Below are positions 1 through 10,915 of a stretch of 64,000 nt of DNA, one piece after another. The DNA lies in NCBI GenBank assembly GCA_028752905.1, contig JAQNBH010000013.1:22441477-22505476 (forward strand), written 5' to 3'. The number at the start of each line of letters is the position of its first letter. Position 1 is the first letter of the stretch. A program made the position numbers and the translations under genes. The DNA comes from Cladorhizidae sp. MBARI D1340-BT2. Its lineage: Eukaryota; Porifera; Demospongiae; Poecilosclerida; Cladorhizidae. Under the pieces are notes generated by a model. That model did no database searches, was not told the DNA's origin, and saw nothing but the letters and a program-made list of their open reading frames with translations.

Positions 1-1310
1 CAAGTCCATTACTGTGAAGTATGCAGAATATACGGATGTTTGGTATCAAGAGAGAGAACAGAGAGAGGCCTACCTTTAGAGCTATATATCAAGTCTATTA
101 ATTGAAGTGTAGAGAATCTATGAAGCTAACATGTTTAGCACAAGATAGAGAACACTGAGAGATACCTATCTTGCAAGTCCATTACAGTGAAGTGTGCAGA
201 ATATATGGATGTTTGGTATCAAGAGAGAGCACTTAGAGAGTCCTATCTTAATAGCTATACATCAACTCTATTCAGTGAAGTGTGGATAATCTACGAAGCT
301 AACATGTTTACCATCAAGTAAGAGTACAATTCATAACTGCCCTAATTAACAAGACCAAAGTCCCAGATTTTGTCAACTGATAGAGAAGGCCCTTATCTGC
401 AACATATCAACAGATTATCAATAAATGTAGTGGTTTTTCACTGGCAGGCCACCGCTTTGGCAACTGGAAAACGCCAGGAAATATCGCAAACCTTACCACT
501 TCAAATCACCATAACTTGCTAATACTTAGAGTACTCAAAAATTTGGCACGTACAAAAGACAGATAATTAGAAGGGCTATCCGGTGATATAAAAATTATCA
601 TTTTTGGATAAAGTTTAGAAAAGTTATGAGCTTTACGGCAAAAAAACAAGATTTTTGGGGGGGAAATGAGAAACATATAGACCAAATTAGGACAAATATC
701 AAGATAGAGAACACATAATGAAACCTATCATTCGAATCATATCAAGTCCATTACAGTGAAGTGTGCAGAATATATGGATGTTTGTATCAAGAGAGAGCAC
801 TTAGAGAGTCCTATGTTAATAGCTTTACATCAAGTCTATTCAGTGAAGTGTGGATAATCTACGAAGCTAACATGTTTAGCATCAAGTAAGAGTACAATTC
901 ATAACTGCCCTAATTAACAAGACCATGTCCCAGATTTTGTCAACTGATAGAGAAGGCCCTTATCTGCAACATGTCAACAGATTATCAATAAATGTAGTGG
1001 TTTTTCACTGGCAGGCCACCGCTTTGGCAACTGGAAAACGCCAGGAAATATCGCAAACCTTACCACTTCAAATCACCATAACTTGCTAATACTTAGAGTA
1101 CTCAAACTTTTGGCACGTACAAAAGACAGATAATTAGAAGGGCTATCCGGTGATATAAAAATTATCTTTTTTGGGTAAAGTGTAGAACAGTTATGAGCTT
1201 TACGGCAAAAAAACAAGATTTTTGGGGGGGAAATGAGAAACATATAGACCAAATTAGGGCAAATATCAAGATAGAGAACACATAATGAAACCTATCATTC
1301 GAATCATATC

Positions 1311-1479
1311 AAGTCCATTACAGTGAAGTATGCATAATAAATGGGTTTTTGGTATCAACAGAGAGCACAGAGAGAGACCTGTCTTAATAGCTATATATCA
1401 ATGAAGTTTGGAGAATCCATGAAGCTAACATATTTAGCATCAAGAGAGAGCAGAGAGAAACCTATCTTGTGATTCTATC
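1311..1479. repeat. Satellite unit type C, 169 bp (exemplar)
   Basis: C is recognised by GAAGTATGCATAATAAATG near its start and CTTGTGATTCT at its end. It is a dimer of two half-repeats; the second half is shortened, reading ATCAATGAAG where the others have ATCAAGT.TATT..GAAG. A short run differs among copies: AAATGGGTTTTTGG in some (1311, 5930, 15348) and AAATG followed by seven or eight T in others (2974, 4452, 7592). There are about 36 copies. C nearly always precedes D. It lacks the 378-bp segment of the L units. Confidence 0.93.
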
Positions 1480-1652
1480 AAGTCCATTACTGTGAAGTAT
1501 GCAGAATATACGGATGTTTGGTATCAAGAGAGAGAACAGAGAGAGGCCTACCTTTAGATCTATATATCAAGTCTATTAATTGAAGTGTAGAGAATCTATG
1601 AAGCTAACATGTTTAGCACAAGATAGAGAACACTGAGAGATACCTATCTTGC
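1480..1652. repeat. Satellite unit type D, 173 bp (exemplar)
   Basis: D is recognised by TTACTGTGAAGTATGCAG, the GA-rich run AGAGAGAACAGAGAGAGG, and the end CTATCTTGC. Its second half holds CTATTAATTGAAG, which supplies the TTAA used by the piggyBac-like element in the D units starting at 15517 and 18806. A subfamily with GAACCTAACATG and TTTAGCTCAAG (instead of GAAGCTAACATG and TTTAGCACAAG) occurs at 15517, 18806, 27278, 32608, 36275 and 43308. There are about 38 copies. D normally precedes LA. The copy at position 1-174 is cut by the window edge. Confidence 0.93.
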
Positions 1653-2221
1653 AAGTCCATTACAGTGAAGTGTGCAGAATATATGGATGTTTGGTATCAA
1701 GAGAGAGCACTTAGAGAGTCCTATCTTAATAGCTATACATCAAGTCTATTCAGTGAAGTGTGGATAATCTACGAAGCTAACATGTTTAGCATCAAGTAAG
1801 AGTACAATTCATAACTGCCCTAATTAACAAGACCAAAGTCCCAGATTTTGTCAACTGATAGAGAAGGCCCTTATCTGCAACATGTCAACAGATTATCAAT
1901 AAATGTAGTGGTTTTTCACTGGCAGGCCACCGCTTTGGCAACTGGAAAACGCCAGGAAATATCGCAAACCTTACCACTTCAAATCACCATAACTTGCTAA
2001 TACTTAGAGTACTCAAACTTTTGGCACGTAGAAAAGACAGATAATTAGAAGGGCTATCCGGTGATATAAAAATTATCTTTTTTGGGTAAAGTGTAGAACA
2101 GTTATGAGCTTTACGGGGAAAAAACAAGATTTTTTGGGGGAAAATGAGAAACATATAGACCAAATTAGGGCAAATATCAAGATAGAGAACACATAATGAA
2201 ACCTATCATTCGAATCATATC
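1653..2221. repeat. Satellite unit type LA, 569 bp (exemplar)
   Basis: LA is a long unit, a dimer of about 185 bp carrying the 378-379 bp segment described at 2365-2742. Diagnostic sites against LB are TTTGGTATCAAG (LB has TTTGTATCAAG), AGCTATACATC (LB has AGCTTTACATC) and ACCAAAGTCCC (LB has ACCATGTCCC). The extra two bases explain 569 versus 567 bp. Several LA subtypes exist. This one has CACGTAGAAAAG and ACGGGGAAAAAAC and otherwise an LB-like 3' half. Others have AAAAATTTGGCAC with GGATAAAGTTTAG (for example 175, 3316, 11258). Confidence 0.92.
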
Positions 2222-2358
2222 AAGTCCATTACAGTGAAGTGTGCAGAATATATGGATGTTTGTATCAAGAGAGAGCACTTAGAGAGTCCTATCTTAATAG
2301 CTTTACATCAAGTCTATTCAGTGAAGTGTGGATAATCTACGAAGCTAACATGTTTAGC

Positions 2359-2364
2359 ATCAAG
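2359..2364. repeat. Left ATCAAG flank of the 378-bp segment
   Basis: The sequence is ATCAAG, preceded by TTTAGC, continuous with the dimer arm. It pairs with 2743-2748 as a possible 6-bp target-site duplication. In the E unit a single ATCAAG is present at the corresponding place (2928-2933). Confidence 0.5.
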
Positions 2365-2742
2365 TAAGAGTACAATTCATAACTGCCCTAATTAACAAGA
2401 CCATGTCCCAGATTTTGTCAACTGATAGAGAAGGCCCTTATCTGCAACATGTCAACAGATTATCAATAAATGTAGTGGTTTTTCACTGGCAGGCCACCGC
2501 TTTGGCAACTGGAAAACGCCAGGAAATATCGCAAACCTTACCACTTCAAATCACCATAACTTGCTAATACTTAGAGTACTCAAACTTTTGGCACGTACAA
2601 AAGACAGATAATTAGAAGGGCTATCCGATGATATAAAAATTATCTTTTTTGGGTAAAGTGTAGAACAGTTATGAGCTTTACGGCAAAAAAACAAGATTTT
2701 TTGGGGGGAAATGAGAAACATATAGACCAAATTAGGGCAAAT
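2365..2742. mobile_element. 378-bp insertion-like segment inside long units (exemplar)
   Basis: This segment is present in every L unit and absent from C, D and E. It begins TAAGAGTACAATTC and ends TTAGGGCAAAT, sits between two copies of ATCAAG, and interrupts the fourth ATCAAG arm of the dimer exactly where E reads straight through. Three independent unit types lack it, so insertion rather than loss is the simpler reading. It has a GC-richer core (GGCAGGCCACCGCTTTGG) and a homopolymer-rich 3' part (A, T and G runs). No protein-coding capacity is evident. A short inverted repeat TGCCCTAATT lies near both ends. The family is unrecognised: it may be a MITE-like element or a captured unique sequence. 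ATCAAG recurs in the satellite, so recombination between ATCAAG motifs is the alternative. Confidence 0.55.
2384..2739. repeat. Subterminal inverted repeat pair TGCCCTAATT in the inserted segment
   Basis: TGCCCTAATT is at 2384-2393 and its reverse complement AATTAGGGCA at 2730-2739, 19 bases from the left end and 3 bases from the right end of the segment. Similarity does not extend clearly beyond ten bases. Some LA copies (for example the one starting at 175) have GGAC for GGGC on the right side. The pair is suggestive of a decayed terminal repeat but short enough to be chance. Confidence 0.35.
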
Positions 2743-2748
2743 ATCAAG
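2743..2748. repeat. Right ATCAAG flank of the 378-bp segment
   Basis: This is the second ATCAAG, followed by ATAGAGAACACATA, which is the continuation of the dimer as seen in E. Bases outside the six differ on the two sides (C versus T before; T versus A after), so the shared repeat is exactly six bases. Confidence 0.5.
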
Positions 2749-2785
2749 ATAGAGAACACATAATGAAACCTATCATTCGAATCAT

Positions 2786-2970
2786 ATCAAGTCCATTACA
2801 GTGAAGTTTGCAGAATATTATGGATGTTTGATATCAACAGAGAGCACAGGGAGAGACCAATCTTAATAGATATATATCAAGTTTATTCAGTGAAGTGTGG
2901 AGAATCTATGAAGCTAACCTGTCTAGCATCAAGATAGAGAACACATAGAGAAACCTATCATTCGAGTCAT
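2786..2970. repeat. Two diverged half-repeats of about 90 bp inside an E unit
   Basis: The unit divides at ATCAA motifs placed at 2786, 2833, 2876, 2928 and (next unit) 2971, giving spacings of 47, 43, 52 and 43 bp. The halves 2786-2875 (90 bp) and 2876-2970 (95 bp) align. Both open with ATCAAGT followed by two pyrimidines and ATT, then CAGTGAAGT, then AGAAT..TATG, and each has a second ATCAA-led arm rich in GAGA. This supports an ancestral monomer of about 90 bp that was duplicated to a dimer of roughly nucleosome-repeat length. C, D and the L flanks share the pattern. Confidence 0.8.
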
Positions 2971-2973
2971 ATC
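2789..2973. repeat. Satellite unit type E, 185 bp (exemplar)
   Basis: E reads GAAGTTTGCAGAATATTATGG, ACAGGGAGAGACCAATC and CTAACCTGTCTAGC, and ends CATTCGAGTCAT. It matches the L units across their whole length except that the 378-bp segment is absent. It therefore looks like the unfilled form of the L dimer. There are fourteen copies, at 2789, 7407, 9069, 10731, 26924, 28020, 30592, 32254, 33350, 35922, 37584, 39247, 41477 and 44617 (deleted form). They lie in two zones, 2.8-10.9 kb and 26.9-44.8 kb. Confidence 0.92.
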
Positions 2974-4620
2974 AAGTCCATTACAGTGAAGTATGCATAA
3001 TAAATGTTTTTTTTGTATCAACAGAGAGCACAGAGAGAGACCTGTCTTAATAGCTATATATCAATGAAGTTTGGAGAATCCATGAAGCTAACATATATAG
3101 CATCAAGAGAGAGCAGAGAGAAACCTATCTTGTGATTCTATCAAGTCCATTACTGTGAAGTATGCAGAATATACGGATGTTTGGTATCAAGAGAGAGAAC
3201 AGAGAGAGGCCTACCTTTAGAGCTATATATCAAGTCTATTAATTGAAGTGTAGAGAATCTATGAAGCTAACATGTTTAGCACAAGATAGAGAACACTGAG
3301 AGATACCTATCTTGCAAGTCCATTACAGTGAAGTGTGCAGAATATATGGATGTTTGGTATCAAGAGAGAGCACTTAGAGAGTCCTATCTTAATAGCTATA
3401 CATCAACTCTATTCAGTGAAGTGTGGATAATCTACGAAGCTAACATGTTTACCATCAAGTAAGAGTACAATTCATAACTGCCCTAATTAACAAGACCAAA
3501 GTCCCAGATTTTGTCAACTGATAGAGAAGGCCCTTATCTGCAACATATCAACAGATTATCAATAAATGTAGTGGTTTTTCACTGGCAGGCCACCGCTTTG
3601 GCAACTGGAAAACGCCAGGAAATATCGCAAACCTTACCACTTCAAATCACCATAACTTGCTAATACTTAGAGTACTCAAAAATTTGGCACGTACAAAAGA
3701 CAGATAATTAGAAGGGCTATCCGGTGATATAAAAATTATCATTTTTGGATAAAGTTTAGAAAAGTTATGAGCTTTACGGCAAAAAAACAAGATTTTTGGG
3801 GGGGAAATGAGAAACATATAGACCAAATTAGGACAAATATCAAGATAGAGAACACATAATGAAACCTATCATTCGAATCATATCAAGTCCATTACAGTGA
3901 AGTGTGCAGAATATATGGATGTTTGTATCAAGAGAGAGCACTTAGAGAGTCCTATGTTAATAGCTTTACATCAAGTCTATTCAGTGAAGTGTGGATAATC
4001 TACGAAGCTAACATGTTTAGCATCAAGTAAGAGTACAATTCATAACTGCCCTAATTAACAAGACCATGTCCCAGATTTTGTCAACTGATAGAGAAGGCCC
4101 TTATCTGCAACATGTCAACAGATTAACAATAAATGTAGTGGTTTTTCACTGGCAGGCCACCGCTTTGGCAACTGGAAAACGCCAGGAAATATCGCAAACC
4201 TTACCACTTCAAATCACCATAACTTGCTAATACTTAGAGTACTCAAACTTTTGGCACATACAAAAGACAGATAATTAGAAGGGCTATCCGGTGATATAAA
4301 AATTATCTTTTTTGGGTAAAGTGTAGAACAGTTATGAGCTTTACGGCAAAAAAACAAGATTTTTGGGGGGGAAATGAGAAACATATAGACCAAATTAGGG
4401 CAAATATCAAGATAGAGAACACATAATGAAACCTATCATTCGAATCATATCAAGTCCATTACAGTGAAGTATGCATAATAAATGTTTTTTTTGTATCAAC
4501 AGAGAGCACAGAGAGAGACCTGTCTTAATAGCTATATATCAATGAAGTTTGGAGAATCCATGAAGCTAACATATATAGCATCAAGAGAGAGCAGAGAGAA
4601 ACCTATCTTGTGATTCTATC

Positions 4621-7591
4621 AAGTCCATTACTGTGAAGTATGCAGAATATACGGATGTTTGGTATCAAGAGAGAGAACAGAGAGAGGCCTACCTTTAGAG
4701 CTATATATCAAGTCTATTAATTGAAGTGTAGAGAATCTATGAAGCTAACATGTTTAGCACAAGATAGAGAACACTGAGAGATACCTATCTTGCAAGTCCA
4801 TTACAGTGAAGTGTGCAGAATATATGGATGTTTGGTATCAAGAGAGAGCACTTAGAGAGTCCTATCTTAATAGCTATACATCAACTCTATTCAGTGAAGT
4901 GTGGATAATCTACGAAGCTAACATGTTTACCATCAAGTAAGAGTACAATTCATAACTGCCCTAATTAACAAGACCAAAGTCCCAGATTTTGTCAACTGAT
5001 AGAGAAGGCCCTTATCTGCAACATATCAACAGATTATCAATAAATGTAGTGGTTTTTCACTGGCAGGCCACCGCTTTGGCAACTGGAAAACGCCAGGAAA
5101 TATCGCAAACCTTACCACTTCAAATCACCATAACTTGCTAATACTTAGAGTACTCAAAAATTTGGCACGTACAAAAGACAGATAATTAGAAGGGCTATCC
5201 GGTGATATAAAAATTATCATTTTTGGATAAAGTTTAGAAAAGTTATGAGCTTTACGGCAAAAAAACAAGATTTTTGGGGGGGAAATGAGAAACATATAGA
5301 CCAAATTAGGACAAATATCAAGATAGAGAACACATAATGAAACCTATCATTCGAATCATATCAAGTCCATTACAGTGAAGTGTGCAGAATATATGGATGT
5401 TTGTATCAAGAGAGAGCACTTAGAGAGTCCTATGTTAATAGCTTTACATCAAGTCTATTCAGTGAAGTGTGGATAATCTACGAAGCTAACATGTTTAGCA
5501 TCAAGTAAGAGTACAATTCATAACTGCCCTAATTAACAAGACCATGTCCCAGATTTTGTCAACTGATAGAGAAGGCCCTTATCTGCAACATGTCAACAGA
5601 TTAACAATAAATGTAGTGGTTTTTCACTGGCAGGCCACCGCTTTGGCAACTGGAAAACGCCAGGAAATATCGCAAACCTTACCACTTCAAATCACCATAA
5701 CTTGCTAATACTTAGAGTACTCAAACTTTTGGCACATACAAAAGACAGATAATTAGAAGGGCTATCCGGTGATATAAAAATTATCTTTTTTGGGTAAAGT
5801 GTAGAACAGTTATGAGCTTTACGGCAAAAAAACAAGATTTTTGGGGGGGAAATGAGAAACATATAGACCAAATTAGGGCAAATATCAAGATAGAGAACAC
5901 ATAATGAAACCTATCATTCGAATCATATCAAGTCCATTACAGTGAAGTATGCATAATAAATGGGTTTTTGGTATCAACAGAGAGCACAGAGAGAGACCTG
6001 TCTTAATAGCTATATATCAATGAAGTTTGGAGAATCCATGAAGCTAACATATTTAGCATCAAGAGAGAGCAGAGAGAAACCTATCTTGTGATTCTATCAA
6101 GTCCATTACTGTGAAGTATGCAGAATATACGGATGTTTGGTATCAAGAGAGAGAACAGAGAGAGGCCTACCTTTAGATCTATATATCAAGTCTATTAATT
6201 GAAGTGTAGAGAATCTATGAAGCTAACATGTTTAGCACAAGATAGAGAACACTGAGAGATACCTATCTTGCAAGTCCATTACAGTGAAGTGTGCAGAATA
6301 TATGGATGTTTGGTATCAAGAGAGAGCACTTAGAGAGTCCTATCTTAATAGCTATACATCAAGTCTATTCAGTGAAGTGTGGATAATCTACGAAGCTAAC
6401 ATGTTTAGCATCAAGTAAGAGTACAATTCATAACTGCCCTAATTAACAAGACCAAAGTCCCAGATTTTGTCAACTGATAGAGAAGGCCCTTATCTGCAAC
6501 ATGTCAACAGATTATCAATAAATGTAGTGGTTTTTCACTGGCAGGCCACCGCTTTGGCAACTGGAAAACGCCAGGAAATATCGCAAACCTTACCACTTCA
6601 AATCACCATAACTTGCTAATACTTAGAGTACTCAAACTTTTGGCACGTAGAAAAGACAGATAATTAGAAGGGCTATCCGGTGATATAAAAATTATCTTTT
6701 TTGGGTAAAGTGTAGAACAGTTATGAGCTTTACGGGGAAAAAACAAGATTTTTTGGGGGAAAATGAGAAACATATAGACCAAATTAGGGCAAATATCAAG
6801 ATAGAGAACACATAATGAAACCTATCATTCGAATCATATCAAGTCCATTACAGTGAAGTGTGCAGAATATATGGATGTTTGTATCAAGAGAGAGCACTTA
6901 GAGAGTCCTATCTTAATAGCTTTACATCAAGTCTATTCAGTGAAGTGTGGATAATCTACGAAGCTAACATGTTTAGCATCAAGTAAGAGTACAATTCATA
7001 ACTGCCCTAATTAACAAGACCATGTCCCAGATTTTGTCAACTGATAGAGAAGGCCCTTATCTGCAACATGTCAACAGATTATCAATAAATGTAGTGGTTT
7101 TTCACTGGCAGGCCACCGCTTTGGCAACTGGAAAACGCCAGGAAATATCGCAAACCTTACCACTTCAAATCACCATAACTTGCTAATACTTAGAGTACTC
7201 AAACTTTTGGCACGTACAAAAGACAGATAATTAGAAGGGCTATACGGTGATATAAAATTATCTTTTTTGGGTAAAGTTTAGAACAGTTATGAGCTTTACG
7301 GCAAAAAAATTAGATTTTTGGGGGGAAAATGAGAAACATATAGACCAAATTAGGGCAAATATCAAGATAGAGAACACATAATGAAACCTATAATTCGAAT
7401 CATATCAAGTCCATTACAGTGAAGTTTGCAGAATATTATGGATGTTTGATATCAACAGAGAGCACAGGGAGAGACCAATCTTAATAGATATATATCAAGT
7501 TTATTCAGTGAAGTGTGGAGAATCTATGAAGCTAACCTGTCTAGCATCAAGATAGAGAACACATAGAGAAACCTATCATTCGAGTCATATC
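4621..7591. repeat. 4,619-bp duplicated block, partial copy 2
   Basis: Unit starts: D 4621, LA 4794, LB 5363, C 5930, D 6099, LA 6272, LB 6841, E 7407. These stay in register with 2-2973 at an offset of 4,619 (4,618 after a one-base loss in the LB at 6841). The match is lost after about 7592, where the following LA (7933) is of a different subtype from its counterpart at 3316. Confidence 0.75.
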
Positions 7592-10500
7592 AAGTCCATT
7601 ACAGTGAAGTATGCATAATAAATGTTTTTTTGTATCAACAGAGAGCACAGAGAGAGACCTGTCTTAATAGCTATATATCAATGAAGTTTGGAGAATCCAT
7701 GAAGCTAACATATTTAGCATCAAGAGAGAGCAGAGAGAAACCTATCTTGTGATTCTATCAAGTCCATTACTGTGAAGTATGCAGAATATACGGATGTTTG
7801 GTATCAAGAGAGAGAACAGAGAGAGGCCTACCTTTAGAGCTATATATCAAGTCTATTAATTGAAGTATAGAGAATCTATGAAGCTAACATGTTTAGCACA
7901 AGATAGAGAACACTGAGAGATACCTATCTTGCAAGTCCATTACAGTGAAGTGTGCAGAATATATGGATGTTTGGTATCAAGAGAGAGCACTTAGAGAGTC
8001 CTATCTTAATAGCTATACATCAAGTCTATTCAGTGAAGTGTGGATAATCTACGAAGCTAACATGTTTAGCATCAAGTAAGAGTACAATTCATAACTGCCC
8101 TAATTAACAAGACCAAAGTCCCAGATTTTGTCAACTGATAGAGAAGGCCCTTATCTGCAACATGTCAACAGATTATCAATAAATGTAGTGGTTTTTCACT
8201 GGCAGGCCACCGCTTTGGCAACTGGAAAACGCCAGGAAATATCGCAAACCTTACCACTTCAAATCACCATAACTTGCTAATACTTAGAGTACTCAAACTT
8301 TTGGCACGTAGAAAAGACAGATAATTAGAAGGGCTATCCGGTGATATAAAAATTATCTTTTTTGGGTAAAGTGTAGAACAGTTATGAGCTTTACGGGGAA
8401 AAAACAAGATTTTTTGGGGGAAAATTAGAAACATATAGACCAAATTAGGGCAAATATCAAGATAGAGAACACATAATGAAACCTATCATTCGAATCATAT
8501 CAAGTCCATTACAGTGAAGTGTGCAGAATATATGGATGTTTGTATCAAGAGAGAGCACTTAGAGAGTCCTATCTTAATAGCTTTACATCAAGTCTATTCA
8601 GTGAAGTGTGGATAATCTACGAAGCTAACATGTTTAGCATCAAGTAAGAGTACAATTCATAACTGCCCTAATTAACAAGACCATGTCCCAGATTTTGTCA
8701 ACTGATAGAGAAGGCCCTTATCTGCAACATGTCAACAGATTATCAATAAATGTAGTGGTTTTTCACTGGCAGGCCACCGCTTTGGCAACTGGAAAACGCC
8801 AGGAAATATCGCAAACCTTACCACTTCAAATCACCATAACTTGCTAATACTTAGAGTACTCAAACTTTTGGCACGTACAAAAGACAGATAATTAGAAGGG
8901 CTATCCGGTGATATAAAAATTATCTTTTTGGGGTAAAGTGTAGAACAGTTATGAGCTTTACGGCAAAAAAATTAGATTTTTTGGGGGGAAATGAGAAACA
9001 TATAGACCAAATTAGGGCAAATATCAAGATAGAGAACACATAATGAAACCTATAATTCGAATCATATCAAGTCCATTACAGTGAAGTTTGCAGAATATTA
9101 TGGATGTTTGATATCAACAGAGAGCACAGGGAGAGACCAATCTTAATAGATATATATCAAGTTTATTCAGTGAAGTGTGGAGAATCTATGAAGCTAACCT
9201 GTCTAGCATCAAGATAGAGAACACATAGAGAAACCTATCATTCGAGTCATATCAAGTCCATTACAGTGAAGTATGCATAATAAATGTTTTTTTGTATCAA
9301 CAGAGAGCACAGAGAGAGACCTGTCTTAATAGCTATATATCAATGAAATTTGGAGAATCCATGAAGCTAACATATTTAGCATCAAGAGAGAGCAGAGAGA
9401 AACCTATCTTGTGATTCTATCAAGTCCATTACTGTGAAGTATGCAGAATATACGGATGTTTGGTATCAAGAGAGAGAACAGAGAGAGGCCTACCTTTAGA
9501 GCTATATATCAAGTCTATTAATTGAAGTGTAGAGAATCTATGAAGCTAACATGTTTAGCACAAGATAGAGAACACTGAGAGATACCTATCTTGCAAGTCC
9601 ATTACAGTGAAGTGTGCAGAATATATGGATGTTTGGTATCAAGAGAGAGCACTTAGAGAGTCCTATCTTAATAGCTATACATCAAGTCTATTCAGTGAAG
9701 TGTGGATAATCTACGAAGCTAACATGTTTAGCATCAAGTAAGAGTACAATTCATAACTGCCCTAATTAACAAGACCAAAGTCCCAGATTTTGTCAACTGA
9801 TAGAGAAGGCCCTTATCTGCAACATGTCAACAGATTATCAATAAATGTAGTGGTTTTTCACTGGCAGGCCACCGCTTTGGCAACTGGAAAACGCCAGGAA
9901 ATATCGCAAACCTTACCACTTCAAATCACCATAACTTGCTAATACTTAGAGTACTCAAACTTTTGGCACGTAGAAAAGACAGATAATTAGAAGGGCTATC
10001 CGGTGATATAAAAATTATCTTTTTTGGGTAAAGTGTAGAACAGTTATGAGCTTTACGGGGAAAAAACAAGATTTTTTGGGGGAAAATTAGAAACATATAG
10101 ACCAAATTAGGGCAAATATCAAGATAGAGAACACATAATGAAACCTATCATTCGAATCATATCAAGTCCATTACAGTGAAGTGTGCAGAATATATGGATG
10201 TTTGTATCAAGAGAGAGCACTTAGAGAGTCCTATCTTAATAGCTTTACATCAAGTCTATTCAGTGAAGTGTGGATAATCTACGAAGCTAACATGTTTAGC
10301 ATCAAGTAAGAGTACAATTCATAACTGCCCTAATTAACAAGACCATGTCCCAGATTTTGTCAACTGATAGAGAAGGCCCTTATCTGCAACATGTCAACAG
10401 ATTATCAATAAATGTAGTGGTTTTTCACTGGCAGGCCACCGCTTTGGCAACTGGAAAACGCCAGGAAATATCGCAAACCTTACCACTTCAAATCACCATA

Positions 10501-10915
10501 ACTTGCTAATACTTAGAGTACTCAAACTTTTGGCACGTACAAAAGACAGATAATTAGAAGGGCTATCCGGTGATATAAAAATTATCTTTTTTGGGTAAAG
10601 TGTAGAACAGTTATGAGCTTTACGGCAAAAAAACAAGATTTTTTGGGGGAAAATGAGAAACATATAGACCAAATAAGGGCAAATATCAAGATAGAGAACA
10701 CATAATGAAACCTATCATTCGAATCATATCAAGTCCATTACAGTGAAGTTTGCAGAATATTATGGATGTTTGATATCAACAGAGAGCACAGGGAGAGACC
10801 AATCTTAATAGATATATATCAAGTTTATTCAGTGAAGTGTGGAGAATCTATGAAGCTAACCTGTCTAGCATCAAGATAGAGAACACATAGAGAAACCTAT
10901 CATTCGAGTCATATC
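7592..10915. repeat. Two tandem 1,662-bp higher-order repeats, C-D-LA-LB-E
   Basis: Unit starts: C 7592, D 7760, LA 7933, LB 8502, E 9069; then C 9254, D 9422, LA 9595, LB 10164, E 10731. The offset is exactly 1,662 bp. Both C units are 168 bp with a one-base-shorter T run. Both LA units carry GGGGGAAAATTAGAAAC instead of the usual AAAATGAGAAAC, confirming direct duplication. Confidence 0.85.

Larger units (their letters stand above)
2222..2788. repeat. Satellite unit type LB, 567 bp (exemplar)
   Basis: LB is the second long unit, normally directly after LA. It reads TTTGTATCAAG, AGCTTTACATC and ACCATGTCCC, and usually CTCAAACTTTTGGCAC and GTGTAGAACAG in its 3' half. It contains the same inserted segment as LA between two ATCAAG copies. 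LB is the unit that expanded alone in the last third of the window (50123-53525 and 58130-62443). Length varies by one or two bases, mainly in poly-A and poly-G runs near its 3' end. Confidence 0.93.
2..4620. repeat. 4,619-bp duplicated block, copy 1
   Basis: Unit starts: D 2, LA 175, LB 744, C 1311, D 1480, LA 1653, LB 2222, E 2789, C 2974, D 3143, LA 3316, LB 3885, C 4452. The next block begins at 4621 with the same order and the same private variants. One example is the D at 1480 with CTTTAGATCTATAT instead of CTTTAGAGCTATAT, shared only with the D at 6099. Confidence 0.8.

Noticed and set aside
887..1264. Inserted segment as a Helitron
   Set aside because: It has no TC start, no CTRR end with hairpin, and no insertion between A and T without duplication.
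2480..2522. Hairpin CTGGC...GCCAG in the GC-richer core of the inserted segment
   Set aside because: The stem is only about five base pairs with a long loop; not enough for a structural RNA or terminator.
2508..2525. CENP-B-box-like sequence (ACTGGAAAACGCCAGG) in the inserted segment
   Set aside because: It lacks the essential TTCG....A..CGGG pattern; only a loose resemblance in GGAAA and CG.
2770..2786. RNA polymerase III B-box-like ATTCGAATC at the end of L units
   Set aside because: One consensus base is missing, no convincing A box lies at the right distance upstream, and no suitable T-run terminator follows. Nine-base matches are expected in an array of this size.
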